Below, piece by piece: positions 1-9,880 of a stretch of DNA of 64,000 nt. Below the pieces are notes generated by a model that saw only the letters and a list, made by a program, of their open reading frames with translations, searched no databases and was not told the origin of the DNA. Both the position numbers and the translations under genes were made by a program. The stretch comes from Vibrio marinisediminis (lineage in GTDB: Bacteria > Pseudomonadota > Gammaproteobacteria > Enterobacterales > Vibrionaceae): positions 62,001 through 126,000 of the forward strand of contig NZ_JACFYF010000007.1 of NCBI RefSeq assembly GCF_014050145.1, written 5' to 3'. Every line of letters starts with the position of its first letter. Position 1 is the stretch's first letter.

Positions 1-8
1 CCGGTCAT
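1..8 (-). CDS. Possible start of next liu gene (partial)
   Basis: On the minus strand an ATG at positions 8-6 is preceded, at a spacing of about 7 nt, by AGGA, a good ribosome binding site. The frame begins Met-Thr and leaves the window at once. It lies downstream of liuB in the same orientation. In gamma-proteobacterial liu operons liuC (3-methylglutaconyl-CoA hydratase) usually follows liuB, so this is the likely identity, but only two codons are visible. Positions 9-168 between this start and the liuB stop show no other gene. Confidence 0.3.
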
Positions 9-168
9 GTGACATCCTATGTCGAGATTTTAATCATTACTGTCGTATGTATGTTGTTGTGCTAAGTGCTAATTCTCGCTGCCTATATTGAGTGTAGTCA
101 CACCTGTGTATCGGCAGTCGAGTAGGCGACAACTAATGCCTATTTCATACGTAAACTATATAAGCTAA

Positions 169-1776
169 TTACATACGGAATATGCCAAATTTGCTTTCTG
201 CTATTGGCGCGTTTAGTGCCGCTGAAAGCGCAATTCCGATGACGTCGCGTGTTTTTGCTGGGTCGATAATGCCGTCATCCCAAAGCCGAGCACTGGCGTA
301 GTAAGCGTGGCTCTGGGTTTGGTACTGGTCGATGATCGGTTGTTTGAATTCTTGCTCTTGCTCATTACTCCAGCTTTCACCTTTGCGCGTCTTAATATCA
401 CGAGTGACTTGCGCCATAACGCCGGCGGCTTGGTCTCCGCCCATCACTGAAATTCGTGCATTAGGCCACATCCACATCATGGTTGGATCATAGGCGCGCC
501 CACACATGCCGTAGTTACCAGCACCATAAGAGCCGCCAATTACTACGGTAAATTTAGGCACATCCGCACAAGCCACGGCGGTGACCATTTTGGCACCGTG
601 CTTGGCTATGCCTTCTGCCTCGTATTTTTGTCCAACCATAAAGCCGGTGATATTTTGGAGAAATAGCAATGGAATTTTGCGTTGTGTACACAACTCGATA
701 AAGTGCGCGCCTTTTTGTGCTGATTCCGAAAACAAAATGCCATTGTTGGCAATGATTCCAATCGGATAACCATGTATATGGGCAAAGCCACATACTAGCG
801 TTTCACCAAACAGAGCTTTAAATTCATCGAATTGAGAATCGTCGACCATGCGGGCAATCACTTCACGAGCATCAAAAGGCTTTTTAAGATCTGTGCCGAC
901 AATGCCGTAAAGCTCTTGAGCAGCAAAACGTGGTTCTTTTGCGGGTTTTTGCTTTAGTTGAGCTGGCTTAACGTGGTTAATTTGTGCAACGGCTTGTCTA
1001 GCAAGTTGTAATGCGTGGTGATCGTTTTCTGCGCAGTAATCGGCCACGCCGGATGTGCGGCAATGAACATCGGAGCCGCCTAAATCTTCAGCGCTAACTT
1101 CTTCACCTGTCGCCGCTTTAACTAAAGGAGGACCGGCTAAAAAAATCGTACCTTGTTGTTTGACGATGATGGAAACATCACACATGGCAGGAACATACGC
1201 TCCCCCAGCAGTACATAGCCCCATAACCACGGCAATTTGGGCAATGCCTTGCGCCGACATGCGAGCTTGATTGTAGAAGATGCGCCCAAAATGGTCTTTA
1301 TCAGGAAATACTTCATCTTGTCGTGGTAGGTTGGCGCCGCCGGAATCGACAAGGTAAACACAGGGCAGACGGCATTTTTCGGCAATTTCTTGAGCACGCA
1401 AATGTTTCTTAACCGTGAGTGGGTAGTAACTGCCACCTTTCACCGTCACGTCATTGGCGACGATCATACATTCGGTGCCGTCAATCACCCCAACACCAGC
1501 AACTACGCCAGCGCATGGTACGTACTCTGGGTATACATCCCAACCGGCAAACTGACCAATTTCGAGAAATGATGAGCCGGGGTCGAGTAGCGCGAGGATC
1601 CGCTCACGAACCGGAAGCTTGCCTTTTTGTTGTTGGTGCAGTCGTGCTTTTTCACCACCACCATCTTCGATTTGATGAGTGACGGTATAAAGTTGATCAA
1701 CTAGTGCCGCCATGGAGCGATAGTTTTCACGATACAGCTCTGAATGGGTGTTGATATTGGATTTAATGCCAGCCAT
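169..1776 (-). CDS. liuB: Methylcrotonyl-CoA carboxylase, carboxyltransferase (beta) subunit
   Basis: Carboxyltransferase subunit of 3-methylcrotonyl-CoA carboxylase, which transfers CO2 from biotin to 3-methylcrotonyl-CoA in leucine breakdown in the cytoplasm. The 535-residue length is typical for LiuB. The two-lobed crotonase-like carboxyltransferase domain is seen in [14 protein letters not shown] in the N-terminal half and [18 protein letters not shown] and [12 protein letters not shown] in the C-terminal half. The reading frame is open 14 codons further upstream, but the ATG at 1776 has GGAGA about 10 nt before it and matches the usual LiuB start, so that start was chosen. It follows liuA after a gap filled by an ERIC element. 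The biotin-carrying alpha subunit (liuD) is not in the window and is expected to the left. Confidence 0.93.
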   Translation of the reverse strand: MAGIKSNINTHSELYRENYRSMAALVDQLYTVTHQIEDGGGEKARLHQQQKGKLPVRERILALLDPGSSFLEIGQFAGWDVYPEYVPCAGVVAGVGVIDGTECMIVANDVTVKGGSYYPLTVKKHLRAQEIAEKCRLPCVYLVDSGGANLPRQDEVFPDKDHFGRIFYNQARMSAQGIAQIAVVMGLCTAGGAYVPAMCDVSIIVKQQGTIFLAGPPLVKAATGEEVSAEDLGGSDVHCRTSGVADYCAENDHHALQLARQAVAQINHVKPAQLKQKPAKEPRFAAQELYGIVGTDLKKPFDAREVIARMVDDSQFDEFKALFGETLVCGFAHIHGYPIGIIANNGILFSESAQKGAHFIELCTQRKIPLLFLQNITGFMVGQKYEAEGIAKHGAKMVTAVACADVPKFTVVIGGSYGAGNYGMCGRAYDPTMMWMWPNARISVMGGDQAAGVMAQVTRDIKTRKGESWSNEQEQEFKQPIIDQYQTQSHAYYASARLWDDGIIDPAKTRDVIGIALSAALNAPIAESKFGIFRM

Positions 1777-1841
1777 GAATTGTTGTTCTCCATCTAGCGC
1801 GAGGTCAACCCCTCGCATTGAACATGATGACTAAAGTAACT

Positions 1842-1968
1842 TATACCCGTCATACTTGAAGTTGCAGCGGTGTTGGCTGTGTTCGTGCGCCCCAATCACA
1901 TAGTTCACCTATGCTCAGGGGACTTTCTCACTTGCCGCCTACCTGCACCTTCAAGTTTCTTGGGTATA
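1842..1968. repeat. ERIC palindromic repeat (127 bp)
   Basis: A 127-bp imperfect palindrome fills the liuB-liuA gap. It begins TATACCCGTCATACTTGAAG and ends in the complementary CTTCAAG...TGGGTATA. The centre carries sequence matching the known ERIC core (a GTGA-x-TCCCC-type block facing a GTGATTGGGG-type block). The length equals that of the canonical enterobacterial repetitive intergenic consensus, which is known in Vibrio as well as enterics. It is transcribed within the liu operon and would fold into a long hairpin that may affect liuB message stability (inference). Confidence 0.88.
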
Positions 1969-1998
1969 GAGATAAATTTAATGACGAATAGCGCCTAA

Positions 1999-3168
1999 TT
2001 AAGCGCTTTCGTTAAACAATTCACGACCAATTAGCATGCGTCGTATTTCTGAGGTGCCAGCGCCAATTTCATACAATTTGGCATCGCGTAGTAGGCGACC
2101 AGTATCAAATTCATTGATATAGCCATTGCCCCCCAGCAGTTGGATAGCATCTAGCGCCATTTTGGTCGCCAGTTCAGCACTAAAAAGTATGGCACCGGCG
2201 GCGTCTTTGCGGCTGGTTTCACCACGGTCGCAAGCGGCGGCAACGGCGTAGACATACGCCTTGGCGGCATTCATTTGGGTATACATGTCGGCAATTTTGG
2301 CTTGCACTAATTGGAATTCACCAATCGGTTGCCCAAACTGTTTGCGGTCATGAATGTAAGGCACAACAATATCCATACAAGCTTGCATGATGCCGAGCGG
2401 ACCACCAGCAAGCACAACGCGCTCGTAATCGAGCCCGCTCATCAGTACTTTTACGCCATGGTTTTCTTCACCGAGGATGTTTTCTACTGGCACTTCGCAG
2501 TCTTCAAATACCAGTTCACATGTGTTCGAGCCGCGCATGCCGAGTTTGTCGAGTTTTTGAGCTTGCGAAAATCCGGGGAAGCCGCGCTCAATAATGAAGG
2601 CAGTAATACCTTTGGCGTTTAGGCTAGGATCCGTTTTAGCATAGACAACATAGGTGTGGGCATCAGGGCCATTGGTGATCCACATTTTATTGCCATTTAG
2701 CAAGAAAATATCGCCTTTACGTTCGGCTTTGAGTTGCATCGAGACAACATCCGAACCCGCGCCAACCTCGCTCATTGCGAGTGCGCCAATGTGTTCACCA
2801 GAAAGAAGTTTGGGTAGGTATTTCTCTTTTTGCGCTTGTGTGCCATTGCGATGGATTTGATTGACACAAAGGTTTGAATGCGCGCCATAACTTAGCGCTA
2901 CCGAAGCGGAAGCTCGGCTTATTTCTTCCATCGCGATAACATGGGCGAGATATCCCATCTCAGCACCACCAAACTCTTCACTAATGGTGATCCCAAGTAA
3001 TCCCATCTCACCGAGCTTTTGCCAAAGATGGTTAGGGAACTCGTTGGTTTGGTCTATTGATTGCGCCAGAGGTGCGATTTCACTGGCGGCAAAGTGATTG
3101 ATTTGCTCGCGCAGCAGGTCCGCGTTTTCATCATGAACGAAGTTTAGCGAAGAGTAGGTCGATTTCAT
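1999..3168 (-). CDS. liuA: Isovaleryl-CoA dehydrogenase
   Basis: FAD-dependent acyl-CoA dehydrogenase converting isovaleryl-CoA to 3-methylcrotonyl-CoA, with electrons passed to ETF; third step of leucine degradation. 389 residues. It has the standard acyl-CoA dehydrogenase order: N-terminal helical domain, beta domain with [13 protein letters not shown] and [17 protein letters not shown], and C-terminal helical domain. The usual C-terminal catalytic Glu is absent (GAGTSEI instead of EGTxEI). As in known isovaleryl-CoA dehydrogenases, the base is probably the Glu in [12 protein letters not shown]. The ATG at 3168 is preceded by AAGGA at 8 nt and was chosen over an upstream in-frame start. First enzyme gene after liuR. 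Confidence 0.93.
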   Translation of the reverse strand: MKSTYSSLNFVHDENADLLREQINHFAASEIAPLAQSIDQTNEFPNHLWQKLGEMGLLGITISEEFGGAEMGYLAHVIAMEEISRASASVALSYGAHSNLCVNQIHRNGTQAQKEKYLPKLLSGEHIGALAMSEVGAGSDVVSMQLKAERKGDIFLLNGNKMWITNGPDAHTYVVYAKTDPSLNAKGITAFIIERGFPGFSQAQKLDKLGMRGSNTCELVFEDCEVPVENILGEENHGVKVLMSGLDYERVVLAGGPLGIMQACMDIVVPYIHDRKQFGQPIGEFQLVQAKIADMYTQMNAAKAYVYAVAAACDRGETSRKDAAGAILFSAELATKMALDAIQLLGGNGYINEFDTGRLLRDAKLYEIGAGTSEIRRMLIGRELFNESA

Positions 3169-3213
3169 TGCGTATCCTTGCAAAATACGCCACCCACGTT
3201 TCGCATGGGAATG

Positions 3214-3600
3214 TTAGGTGGCGGTATCACCATTAATGGATCTAAGTGTATTTTCACATCGCAACTTAGCGGCATTAAGCTCCATCATCACGGCATGGAT
3301 ATCATTCGCTTGCTGTTGCAATGTAACCTTTTTGTCTTCGATCAACCGAATCATATAGGTCAACTGTTCCTGACTTTGATCGGTGTCGTAGAGCTCAAAT
3401 AACTCTTTAATATCTGCAAGCGAAAACCCTAAACGCTTTCCTCGCAAAATGAGTTTCAGTCTGATTCGATCGCGACCATTGTAGATTCGAGTGCTGCCTT
3501 TACGTTCAGGAGCGATGAGCCCCAAATCTTCGTAAAAACGAATACTTCGGGTCGTAATGTCAAACTCTTTGGCGAGCTCACTGATCTTAAATGTATTCAT
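3214..3600 (-). CDS. liuR: MerR-family regulator of leucine/branched-chain catabolism
   Basis: 128-residue MerR-family transcription factor. The winged helix-turn-helix is N-terminal (FKISELAKEFDITTRSIRFY, then YEDLGLIAPERKG), followed by a dimerisation coiled coil rich in Leu, Lys and Gln over about residues 75-120. There is no Cys-rich effector loop, consistent with an acyl-CoA-type ligand rather than a metal. Position at the head of liuAB and divergent to the valine/isoleucine genes is the classic LiuR arrangement. Palindromes at 3751-3795 and around 3649-3660 are probable targets, so it likely controls both arms and itself. Confidence 0.9.
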   Translation of the reverse strand: MNTFKISELAKEFDITTRSIRFYEDLGLIAPERKGSTRIYNGRDRIRLKLILRGKRLGFSLADIKELFELYDTDQSQEQLTYMIRLIEDKKVTLQQQANDIHAVMMELNAAKLRCENTLRSINGDTAT

Positions 3601-3617
3601 TACTTAACCTTTCGACT

Positions 3618-3638
3618 TTCGTATAACCTTTATACGAA
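3618..3638. promoter_or_regulatory. Perfect 9-3-9 inverted repeat upstream of liuR
   Basis: TTCGTATAA and TTATACGAA flank CCT, giving a perfect 21-bp dyad 18-38 bp before the liuR start. It differs from the ACGTTAACGT-type palindromes on the other side of the intergenic region. It may be a second operator or a LiuR variant site. A further GTTAACGTTAAA element lies at 3649-3660. Confidence 0.55.
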
Positions 3639-3750
3639 TATACAACTCGTTAACGTTAAAGTAAATAAATTGCAGTATCTCTCGAGCGTTGATATTACAG
3701 ATGTTTCCCTCAGTAAAGATCGTCAACCGAACAAACAATAACCTCAAAAC

Positions 3751-3795
3751 TTGACGTTAACGTAAATGTTAGTATAGTTATTACGTATACGTCAA
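3751..3795 (+). promoter_or_regulatory. Promoter with two LiuR-like palindromes
   Basis: TTGACGTTAACGTAAA at 3751-3766 and TTACGTATACGTCAA at 3781-3795 are near-perfect palindromes with ACGT half-sites. They resemble the motif reported for LiuR regulons in gamma-proteobacteria. The first overlaps a plausible -35 (TTGACG, 3751-3756), with TATAGT at 3773-3778 as -10 (16-bp spacer). The second lies at the probable transcript start, before the thiolase gene. LiuR control of the plus-strand operon is inferred. Confidence 0.65.
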
Positions 3796-3810
3796 CAAAA
3801 GGTTAATGAA

Positions 3811-4989
3811 ATGAAAAAAGAGACATGGATTGTTGCCGCAAAACGGACACCGATTGGCGCTTTCCAAGGAGCATTCGCAACGACCGACGCCACTCAATTA
3901 GGCGCATTAGCCATTCAAGCTGCGGTTGAAGAAAGCCAAGTAGCTAAAGACAAAGTAGACGAAGTATTGATGGGTTGTGTTTTAACCGCGGGTGTTGGCC
4001 AAGCGCCAGCGCGTCAAGCAAGTCTTAAAGCTGGCTTGCCTCAATCGGTAGGTTGCACCACGTTAAATAAAGTGTGTGGCTCAGGAATGAAAACCGTGAT
4101 GTTAGCGCACGACTTGATCCAAGCGGGTAGCGCCAATGCCGTGGTTGCGGGTGGGATGGAAAACATGTCGTCCTCTCCTTATATATTGAAAAAAGCACGT
4201 GATGGTTACCGCTTAGGGCATGACCAAGTTCTCGATCATATGTTTTTTGATGGCTTACAAGATGCTTATCAAGGTGAATTGATGGGCGTATTTGCAGAGC
4301 AAACCGCGCAAAAATATCAGTTTAGTCGTGAAAGTATGGATAGTTGGGCGCAGCAATCACTATTGCGCGCCCAACAAGCAATTGAGCAAGGTCTTTTTAA
4401 AGAGGAAATTACGCCCGTCACGGTTAAGCAAAGAAAGGCAGAATCGACTTATAGTGATGATCAACAACCAAGCCAACTTGATGCTGAGAAAATTCCGACT
4501 TTGCGCTCAGCCTTTGCCAAAGATGGCAGTGTGACGGCGGCGAACTCAAGCTCCATATCTGACGGCGCATCGGCTTTGGTACTCGTGGGTAGCGATTTTG
4601 GCAAAGCAGAGCAATTGCAACCAGTGGCTAGAATCATCGCTCATACCACCCATGCAAGAGAGCCGGAGGAATTTACCATTGCTCCGGTTTTCGCCATTGA
4701 AGACTTGCTTGAAAAAACCGGCTGGAATAAAGCCGATGTTGATCTGTGGGAAATTAATGAAGCATTCGCAGTGGTTACCCAATACGCAGTAAAAGCACTC
4801 GAACTCGATGCGAGTAAAGTAAACGTTCGCGGTGGTGCTTGTGCCTTAGGTCACCCGATTGGTGCCAGTGGCAATCGAATTTTAGTGTCACTTATCCATG
4901 CGCTTAAACAAAGTGGCGGCAAACGTGGTATCGCTTCTTTATGTATTGGCGGCGGAGAAGCGACCGCAATAGCGATAGAGATTTGCTGA
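3811..4989 (+). CDS. Acetyl-CoA C-acyltransferase (thiolase)
   Basis: Degradative thiolase of 392 residues that cleaves 3-ketoacyl-CoA (acetoacetyl-CoA or 2-methylacetoacetyl-CoA) with CoA. The acyl-accepting Cys is C89 in NKVCGSGMKTVM. The family motifs NEAFA, GGACALGHPIGASG (catalytic His) and LCIGGGEATA (second active-site Cys) are all present. Start ATG with AAAGG 8 nt upstream. First gene of the valine/isoleucine arm, so in isoleucine breakdown it would release propionyl-CoA and acetyl-CoA. It could equally complete leucine breakdown at acetoacetyl-CoA. LiuR-like sites lie just upstream. Confidence 0.92.
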   Translation: MKKETWIVAAKRTPIGAFQGAFATTDATQLGALAIQAAVEESQVAKDKVDEVLMGCVLTAGVGQAPARQASLKAGLPQSVGCTTLNKVCGSGMKTVMLAHDLIQAGSANAVVAGGMENMSSSPYILKKARDGYRLGHDQVLDHMFFDGLQDAYQGELMGVFAEQTAQKYQFSRESMDSWAQQSLLRAQQAIEQGLFKEEITPVTVKQRKAESTYSDDQQPSQLDAEKIPTLRSAFAKDGSVTAANSSSISDGASALVLVGSDFGKAEQLQPVARIIAHTTHAREPEEFTIAPVFAIEDLLEKTGWNKADVDLWEINEAFAVVTQYAVKALELDASKVNVRGGACALGHPIGASGNRILVSLIHALKQSGGKRGIASLCIGGGEATAIAIEIC

Positions 4990-5014
4990 GTAGATTAACC
5001 GAATTCACTATCTA

Positions 5015-5032
5015 CCCGTAGTGATCTACGGG
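5015..5032. other. Intercistronic hairpin after thiolase
   Basis: CCCGTAG and CTACGGG are perfect arms around TGAT in the thiolase-mmsA gap. No T tract follows, so it looks like a message-stabilising or attenuating hairpin rather than a terminator. Confidence 0.5.
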
Positions 5033-5085
5033 CGAACTTACAAACCAGTAGTCAGTGGTTAACCGAAATATACAAGGACGTCATC

Positions 5086-6576
5086 ATGTCAGAAAAAGTA
5101 AAACAGTTTATCGGCGGCGAATTCGCCATGTCAGAGTCCACACAGTGGATAGATGTGACGAATCCAGCGAACAATGAAGTGATTGCGCAAGTGCCGTGTG
5201 CAACTGAGTCAGAAATGAGCGCAGCAATTGCGAGCGCAGCGGAAACCTTTAAGACTTGGAAGGAAGTGGCAGCGCCTGAGCGTGCTCGCTTAATGTTGCG
5301 TTATCAGCACTTGCTTAAAGAGCACCATGACCAGCTGGCTATTTTACTTTCTAGTGAAACAGGTAAGACACTGCCGGATGCAAAAGGCGATGTTTGGCGT
5401 GGGATCGAAGTCGTTGAACAAGCGGCGAATATTTGCAGTTCAATGATGGGTGAAACCGTTGAAAACGTTGCCAGCAATATTGATGGCTATTCGTATGTTC
5501 AGCCACTTGGTGTGTGCGCCGGCATTACACCTTTTAACTTCCCTGCGATGATCCCGCTGTGGATGTTCCCAATGGCAATAGCCTGCGGCAATACCTTTGT
5601 TTTGAAACCTTCTGAACAAGTACCGTTAACCGCAATGATGCTGGCTGAGCTATTTGAAAAAGCGGGCGCACCTAAAGGCGTACTGCAAATTGTTCATGGT
5701 AAGAAAGAGCAAGTCGACCGAATCTTGACTGATCCTATCGTGCGCACTATTTCTTTTGTCGGCTCTGTCGCGGTGGGTGAATACATCTACAAAACGGGTA
5801 CCGATAATCTTAAACGCGTTCAGTCATTCGCCGGTGCAAAAAACCATATGGTGATCATGCCGGACGCGAACAAGCAGCAAGTGATCAATAGCTTGGTTGG
5901 TGCCTCTGTGGGTGCCGCGGGTCAGCGCTGTATGGCAATCTCAGTGGCGGTGTTTGTCGGTGAAACCAAAGAGTGGATACCAGAGCTTAAGGAGGCGTTA
6001 GCCCAAGTGCAACCTGGCGCGTGGGATGATGAGCTAGCAGGTTATGGACCTTTGATTAGCCCACAAGCGAAGCAACGTGTGGTGGGTTTAATTAATGAAG
6101 GCAAAGCCTCAGGTGCTAATTGTGTGTTGGATGGCTCAGATTGCCAGGTGGCGGGACACCCGAATGGCAATTGGGTTGGACCGACGTTGTTTACCAATGT
6201 CACTACGGATATGTCTATTTATCGAGAAGAGATTTTTGGCCCCGTTCTACTCACCATGGAAGTGGACGACTTGGATAGCGCGATTGATCTTATCAATGCG
6301 AGTCCATTTGGTAACGGCACCTCTATTTTCACCGCGAGTGGCGCGGCAGCAAGAAAATATCAGCACAATATTGAAGTGGGTAACGTGGGTATTAATGTGC
6401 CGATTCCTGTGCCATTGCCATTTTTCTCATTCACTGGCTGGAAAGGCAGTTTCTACGGTGATCTACATGCCTACGGCAAACAAGCTGTACGCTTTTATAC
6501 TGAAACTAAAACCGTGACGGCACGTTGGTTTGAAGATGATATTCCAAGCGGTCCCAATATGACCATTCAGCTATAA
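5086..6576 (+). CDS. mmsA: CoA-acylating methylmalonate-semialdehyde dehydrogenase
   Basis: Oxidises (S)-methylmalonate semialdehyde to propionyl-CoA with NAD and CoA, the last step of valine breakdown. 496 residues, ALDH fold. The catalytic Cys is C282 in [14 protein letters not shown], the MmsA-type context. The MmsA-specific N-terminal stretch ([20 protein letters not shown]) and C-terminal [19 protein letters not shown] are visible. The general-base Glu of ordinary ALDHs is replaced in [15 protein letters not shown], as is normal for CoA-dependent members. Strong ribosome site AAGGA. It follows the thiolase by 96 bp containing a hairpin. Confidence 0.95.
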   Translation: MSEKVKQFIGGEFAMSESTQWIDVTNPANNEVIAQVPCATESEMSAAIASAAETFKTWKEVAAPERARLMLRYQHLLKEHHDQLAILLSSETGKTLPDAKGDVWRGIEVVEQAANICSSMMGETVENVASNIDGYSYVQPLGVCAGITPFNFPAMIPLWMFPMAIACGNTFVLKPSEQVPLTAMMLAELFEKAGAPKGVLQIVHGKKEQVDRILTDPIVRTISFVGSVAVGEYIYKTGTDNLKRVQSFAGAKNHMVIMPDANKQQVINSLVGASVGAAGQRCMAISVAVFVGETKEWIPELKEALAQVQPGAWDDELAGYGPLISPQAKQRVVGLINEGKASGANCVLDGSDCQVAGHPNGNWVGPTLFTNVTTDMSIYREEIFGPVLLTMEVDDLDSAIDLINASPFGNGTSIFTASGAAARKYQHNIEVGNVGINVPIPVPLPFFSFTGWKGSFYGDLHAYGKQAVRFYTETKTVTARWFEDDIPSGPNMTIQL

Positions 6577-6597
6577 CAGCGAAGCACAATGAATAGC

Positions 6598-6637
6598 AGC
6601 CAAGCGTTGGTCACTTATCCGTACTGATGGCTTGGCT
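6598..6637. other. Intercistronic hairpin after mmsA
   Basis: AGCCAAGC (6598-6605) and GCTTGGCT (6630-6637) are perfect arms with a 24-nt loop between mmsA and the acyl-CoA dehydrogenase gene. No T run follows, so readthrough is expected. Confidence 0.4.
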
Positions 6638-6691
6638 TACTTTCTAATTTAACAAAAGCACATTGAGATAAACACAATTTGGGGTTTCAAG

Positions 6692-7846
6692 ATGGATTTT
6701 GAATTAAACGAAGATCAAGTAGCGTTTGCCGAAGCCGCGAAGCAGTTCTCCGACCAAATGTTGGCACCTAACGCGGCTGAGTGGGATGAAAACGCTCACT
6801 TTCCTAAAGATGTTATCCGACAAGCTGGTGAGCTTGGTTTTTTAAGTATCTATACTCCCCCAGAACATGGCGGATTGGGCTTATCACGATTGGATGCCGC
6901 CATTATCTTTGAGCAACTGGCAATGGGATGTACCGCAACCACCGCATTTATGACCATTCACAATATGGCGACTTGGATGATCACCAGCTTTGCCAAACAA
7001 GAAGTAGCAGAGCAATTTAGCGAAGATTTAGTTTCAGGCGAAAAGCTGGCTTCTTACTGTTTAACTGAGCCGAATGCGGGTTCAGATGCGGCATCGTTAA
7101 CCACCAGTGCAGTACGTGAGGGGGATGAATTTGTCCTCAACGGTGCGAAAGTATTCATCTCTGGCGCTGGAGATACCGAAGTGCTCGTCGTAATGGCTCG
7201 TTCATGCGGGGAAGGTGCCGCTGGGATTTCGGCGTTTATTGTGCCGGCAGATAGCGAAGGCGTTAGCTACGGCAAAAAAGAAGCCAAGATGGGTTGGAAC
7301 TGCCAACCGACGCGAATGATCAGCTTTGAAAATGTCCGCATTCCCGCGAGCTATCTGTTAGGGGAAGAAGGTGAAGGGTTTACCCTCGCAATGCAGGGTC
7401 TTGATGGCGGGCGAATTAATATCGCCACCTGTTCAATCGGTACCGCGCAGCAAGCACTAAATGAAGCTAAGCAATATATGACTGAACGTAAGCAATTTGG
7501 TCGCGCTTTGGCTCAATTTCAAGCGCTGCAATTCAAACTGGCAGATATGGCGACAGAACTTGTCGCGGCACGCCAAATGGTGCGTCTAGCCGCGGCTAAA
7601 CTCGACTCTCAACATGCAGAAAAAAGCGCTTACTGCGCAATGGCGAAACGTTTTGCTACTGATGTTGGTTTTAAAGTGTGCGATCAGGCACTTCAGATCC
7701 ATGGCGGCTACGGTTACATCAAAGAGTACCCAGTGGAGCGCCATTTTAGAGACGTTCGCGTACACCAAATTCTTGAAGGAACAAATGAAATCATGCGTTT
7801 GATCATCGCAAGGCGCTTACTCAGTGAAGGCGTTGAATTGTTATAG
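6692..7846 (+). CDS. Isobutyryl-CoA-type acyl-CoA dehydrogenase
   Basis: 384-residue FAD acyl-CoA dehydrogenase. It has LTEPNAGSDAASL (FAD/substrate loop), VFISGAGDTEVLVVMAR, and the C-terminal catalytic Glu in QILEGTNEIMRLIIARR. The IHGGYGYIKEYPVERHFRDV block is typical. Placement between mmsA and the enoyl-CoA hydratase/hydrolase pair suggests isobutyryl-CoA (valine) or 2-methylbutyryl-CoA (isoleucine) as substrate. Unlike LiuA in the same window it keeps the EGT Glu, so the two are distinct subfamilies. Ribosome site GGGG 7 nt before the ATG. Confidence 0.88.
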   Translation: MDFELNEDQVAFAEAAKQFSDQMLAPNAAEWDENAHFPKDVIRQAGELGFLSIYTPPEHGGLGLSRLDAAIIFEQLAMGCTATTAFMTIHNMATWMITSFAKQEVAEQFSEDLVSGEKLASYCLTEPNAGSDAASLTTSAVREGDEFVLNGAKVFISGAGDTEVLVVMARSCGEGAAGISAFIVPADSEGVSYGKKEAKMGWNCQPTRMISFENVRIPASYLLGEEGEGFTLAMQGLDGGRINIATCSIGTAQQALNEAKQYMTERKQFGRALAQFQALQFKLADMATELVAARQMVRLAAAKLDSQHAEKSAYCAMAKRFATDVGFKVCDQALQIHGGYGYIKEYPVERHFRDVRVHQILEGTNEIMRLIIARRLLSEGVELL

Positions 7847-7949
7847 CGAGCATGAGTGGTGTAAGGGCTCTACCTAAGGTGGAATAAGTTGCGACAAGTG
7901 GCGAATAGATGAGCCGAATGTAACGGCAGAATTAAAGGACTGAATAGTT

Positions 7950-8726
7950 ATGACCGCACAGATTAAGTTAGAACGGGTGGCGCATATTGCCAAGTTAACC
8001 ATGAGTAATCCACCAGCGAACACATGGACGCTTGACTCTTTAAAACAGTTAAAAGAGCTGGTGAATGAACTAAGCCATGACCGCACAATTTATGCATTGG
8101 TTTTAACCGGAGAGGGAGAGAAATTCTTCTCCGCAGGTGCCGATCTAAAAACCTTTGCTAGCGGCGATAAAGCGATAGCCGCGGATATGGCATTTGCCTT
8201 TGGTGAAGCGTTTGAGGCGCTCTCTGCGTTTGATGGTGTCTCGATAGCTGCGATTAACGGTTATGCCATGGGCGGCGGGCTGGAAGTCGCGTTAGCGTGT
8301 GATATTCGAATTGCAGAGCAGCAAGTTCAAATGGCACTACCGGAAGCCTCTGTTGGCTTGTTGCCTTGTGCTGGCGGTACGCAAAACCTCACGGCATTAG
8401 TTGGTGAAGGTTGGGCCAAACGTATGATTTTGTGTGGCGAACGAGCAACGGCGCAAGTAGCGGAGCGCATTGGCTTAGTAGAAGAAATGGTGGATACAGG
8501 GCAAGCCCTAACAACCGCGATGGAGCTTGCACAGCGTGTGGCTGCGCAATCACCCAAAGCAATTTCTGCGTGTAAAACTTTGATTCAAAATCGCCGTAGC
8601 CAAAATCATGATGCCGGTTTGGTGCTTGAACGCGAATTGTTTTTGCAGCTATTTAATACTCAAGACCAAGCAGAAGGCGTGAACGCCTTTTTGCAAAAGC
8701 GCAAACCCAATTGGACCAACAGTTAA
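7950..8726 (+). CDS. Enoyl-CoA hydratase/isomerase
   Basis: 258-residue crotonase-family enzyme, probably hydrating methacrylyl-CoA or tiglyl-CoA. The oxyanion-hole motif FSAGADLKTFAS, AINGYAMGGGLEVALACDI (first catalytic Glu) and MALPEASVGLLPCAGGTQ (second Glu) are intact, so true hydratase activity is expected. Ribosome site AAAGGA 10 nt upstream. Only 10 bp separate its stop from the next crotonase-fold gene, indicating translational coupling in the valine operon. Confidence 0.88.
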   Translation: MTAQIKLERVAHIAKLTMSNPPANTWTLDSLKQLKELVNELSHDRTIYALVLTGEGEKFFSAGADLKTFASGDKAIAADMAFAFGEAFEALSAFDGVSIAAINGYAMGGGLEVALACDIRIAEQQVQMALPEASVGLLPCAGGTQNLTALVGEGWAKRMILCGERATAQVAERIGLVEEMVDTGQALTTAMELAQRVAAQSPKAISACKTLIQNRRSQNHDAGLVLERELFLQLFNTQDQAEGVNAFLQKRKPNWTNS

Positions 8727-8736
8727 AGGAGCGACT

Positions 8737-9867
8737 ATGACAGGGAAAGTAAATATTTCTCAAATGACATGTGCTGATGGCTCATCGATTGGTGTACTTG
8801 AGTTAGACAACCAAAGCGCTCTGAATGCACTCAATTATGAGATGATCGAACAGCTCTATGAGCAGCTACTCAAATGGCAATCTGACGACAACATTGTTGC
8901 GGTCTTTTTACATGCTGCAGGAGAAAAAGCATTCTGTGCAGGTGGGGATATTCAAGCCATTTTCCGCGCATTGGAAAACAAAGAGCAAGACTTTGACACC
9001 GCATTTAAAGCGATGGATAGCTTCTTCACCCTTGAATACCGTTGTGACTATTTAATCCATACCTACTCGAAACCCATCGTTGCATGGGGACATGGCTATT
9101 TAATGGGAGGCGGTGTTGGCTTGTTTATGGGCGCGAGTCATAGAGTCGCCTCAACCAATACGCGATTTGCCATGCCAGAAAGCAAGATCGGGCTCTATCC
9201 TGATGTGGGAGGCACTTACTTTTTAAGCCATCTACCTCAACATTTTGCTTTGTTTATCGCGCTAACTGCTTGTCAGGTTAACGCGACTGATATGAAAGCA
9301 TTGGGTTTGTGCCAATGGACAGCGGCAGCAGACGACAAACAGAATTTTCTCGAACAGCTCTCTAACGTAGAGTGGAGCCAACACAGCGACATTGAGCGAG
9401 TGCTTAGTGAAATGCTCGATCACGTGCAAGTTAGCACTTCAGATGATGGGTTACTGATGGCACATGCTGTTGAGGTTGAGGCGCTTTGCCAAGGCAGTTT
9501 GCCGCAAATAGTGAATGCCATAAATACGGCAAGTGTTGATGATAAATGGTTCAGCAATGCGCAAAAATCACTTCGTTATGCCAGCCCTCTGTCATTGCAA
9601 ATCTGCTATCAGCAATTGACTAAATATCCCGACCTAGCATTAAAAGAATGTTTTGAGATGGAATTTAGCCTCACCCTTCGATGCGGTCTTGAAGGTGATT
9701 TTAGAGAGGGCGTGAGAGCACTGATCATTGATAAAACCAATCAGCCAAACTGGATTTATCAGGATGTGTCACAAGTGACGCCACAAGTTATAGAACGTTT
9801 CTTCTCTCCGATTGATTCAAAGCTATATCCCCTACAAAGAACGGATATACAAGCGGCAACTTTATAA
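8737..9867 (+). CDS. 3-hydroxyisobutyryl-CoA hydrolase
   Basis: 376-residue crotonase-superfamily hydrolase releasing 3-hydroxyisobutyrate from its CoA ester, so that toxic methacrylyl-CoA does not build up. HIBCH signatures are clear: FCAGGDIQAIF, GHGYLMGGGVGLFMGASH, and MPESKIGLYPDVGGTYFLS with the characteristic Asp. The C-terminal half (residues about 220-376) is the HIBCH-specific extension absent from simple hydratases. AAGGAG precedes the ATG by 5 nt. It sits between the hydratase and mmsB, exactly matching pathway order. Confidence 0.92.
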   Translation: MTGKVNISQMTCADGSSIGVLELDNQSALNALNYEMIEQLYEQLLKWQSDDNIVAVFLHAAGEKAFCAGGDIQAIFRALENKEQDFDTAFKAMDSFFTLEYRCDYLIHTYSKPIVAWGHGYLMGGGVGLFMGASHRVASTNTRFAMPESKIGLYPDVGGTYFLSHLPQHFALFIALTACQVNATDMKALGLCQWTAAADDKQNFLEQLSNVEWSQHSDIERVLSEMLDHVQVSTSDDGLLMAHAVEVEALCQGSLPQIVNAINTASVDDKWFSNAQKSLRYASPLSLQICYQQLTKYPDLALKECFEMEFSLTLRCGLEGDFREGVRALIIDKTNQPNWIYQDVSQVTPQVIERFFSPIDSKLYPLQRTDIQAATL

Positions 9868-9880
9868 GGACATAAACCAG

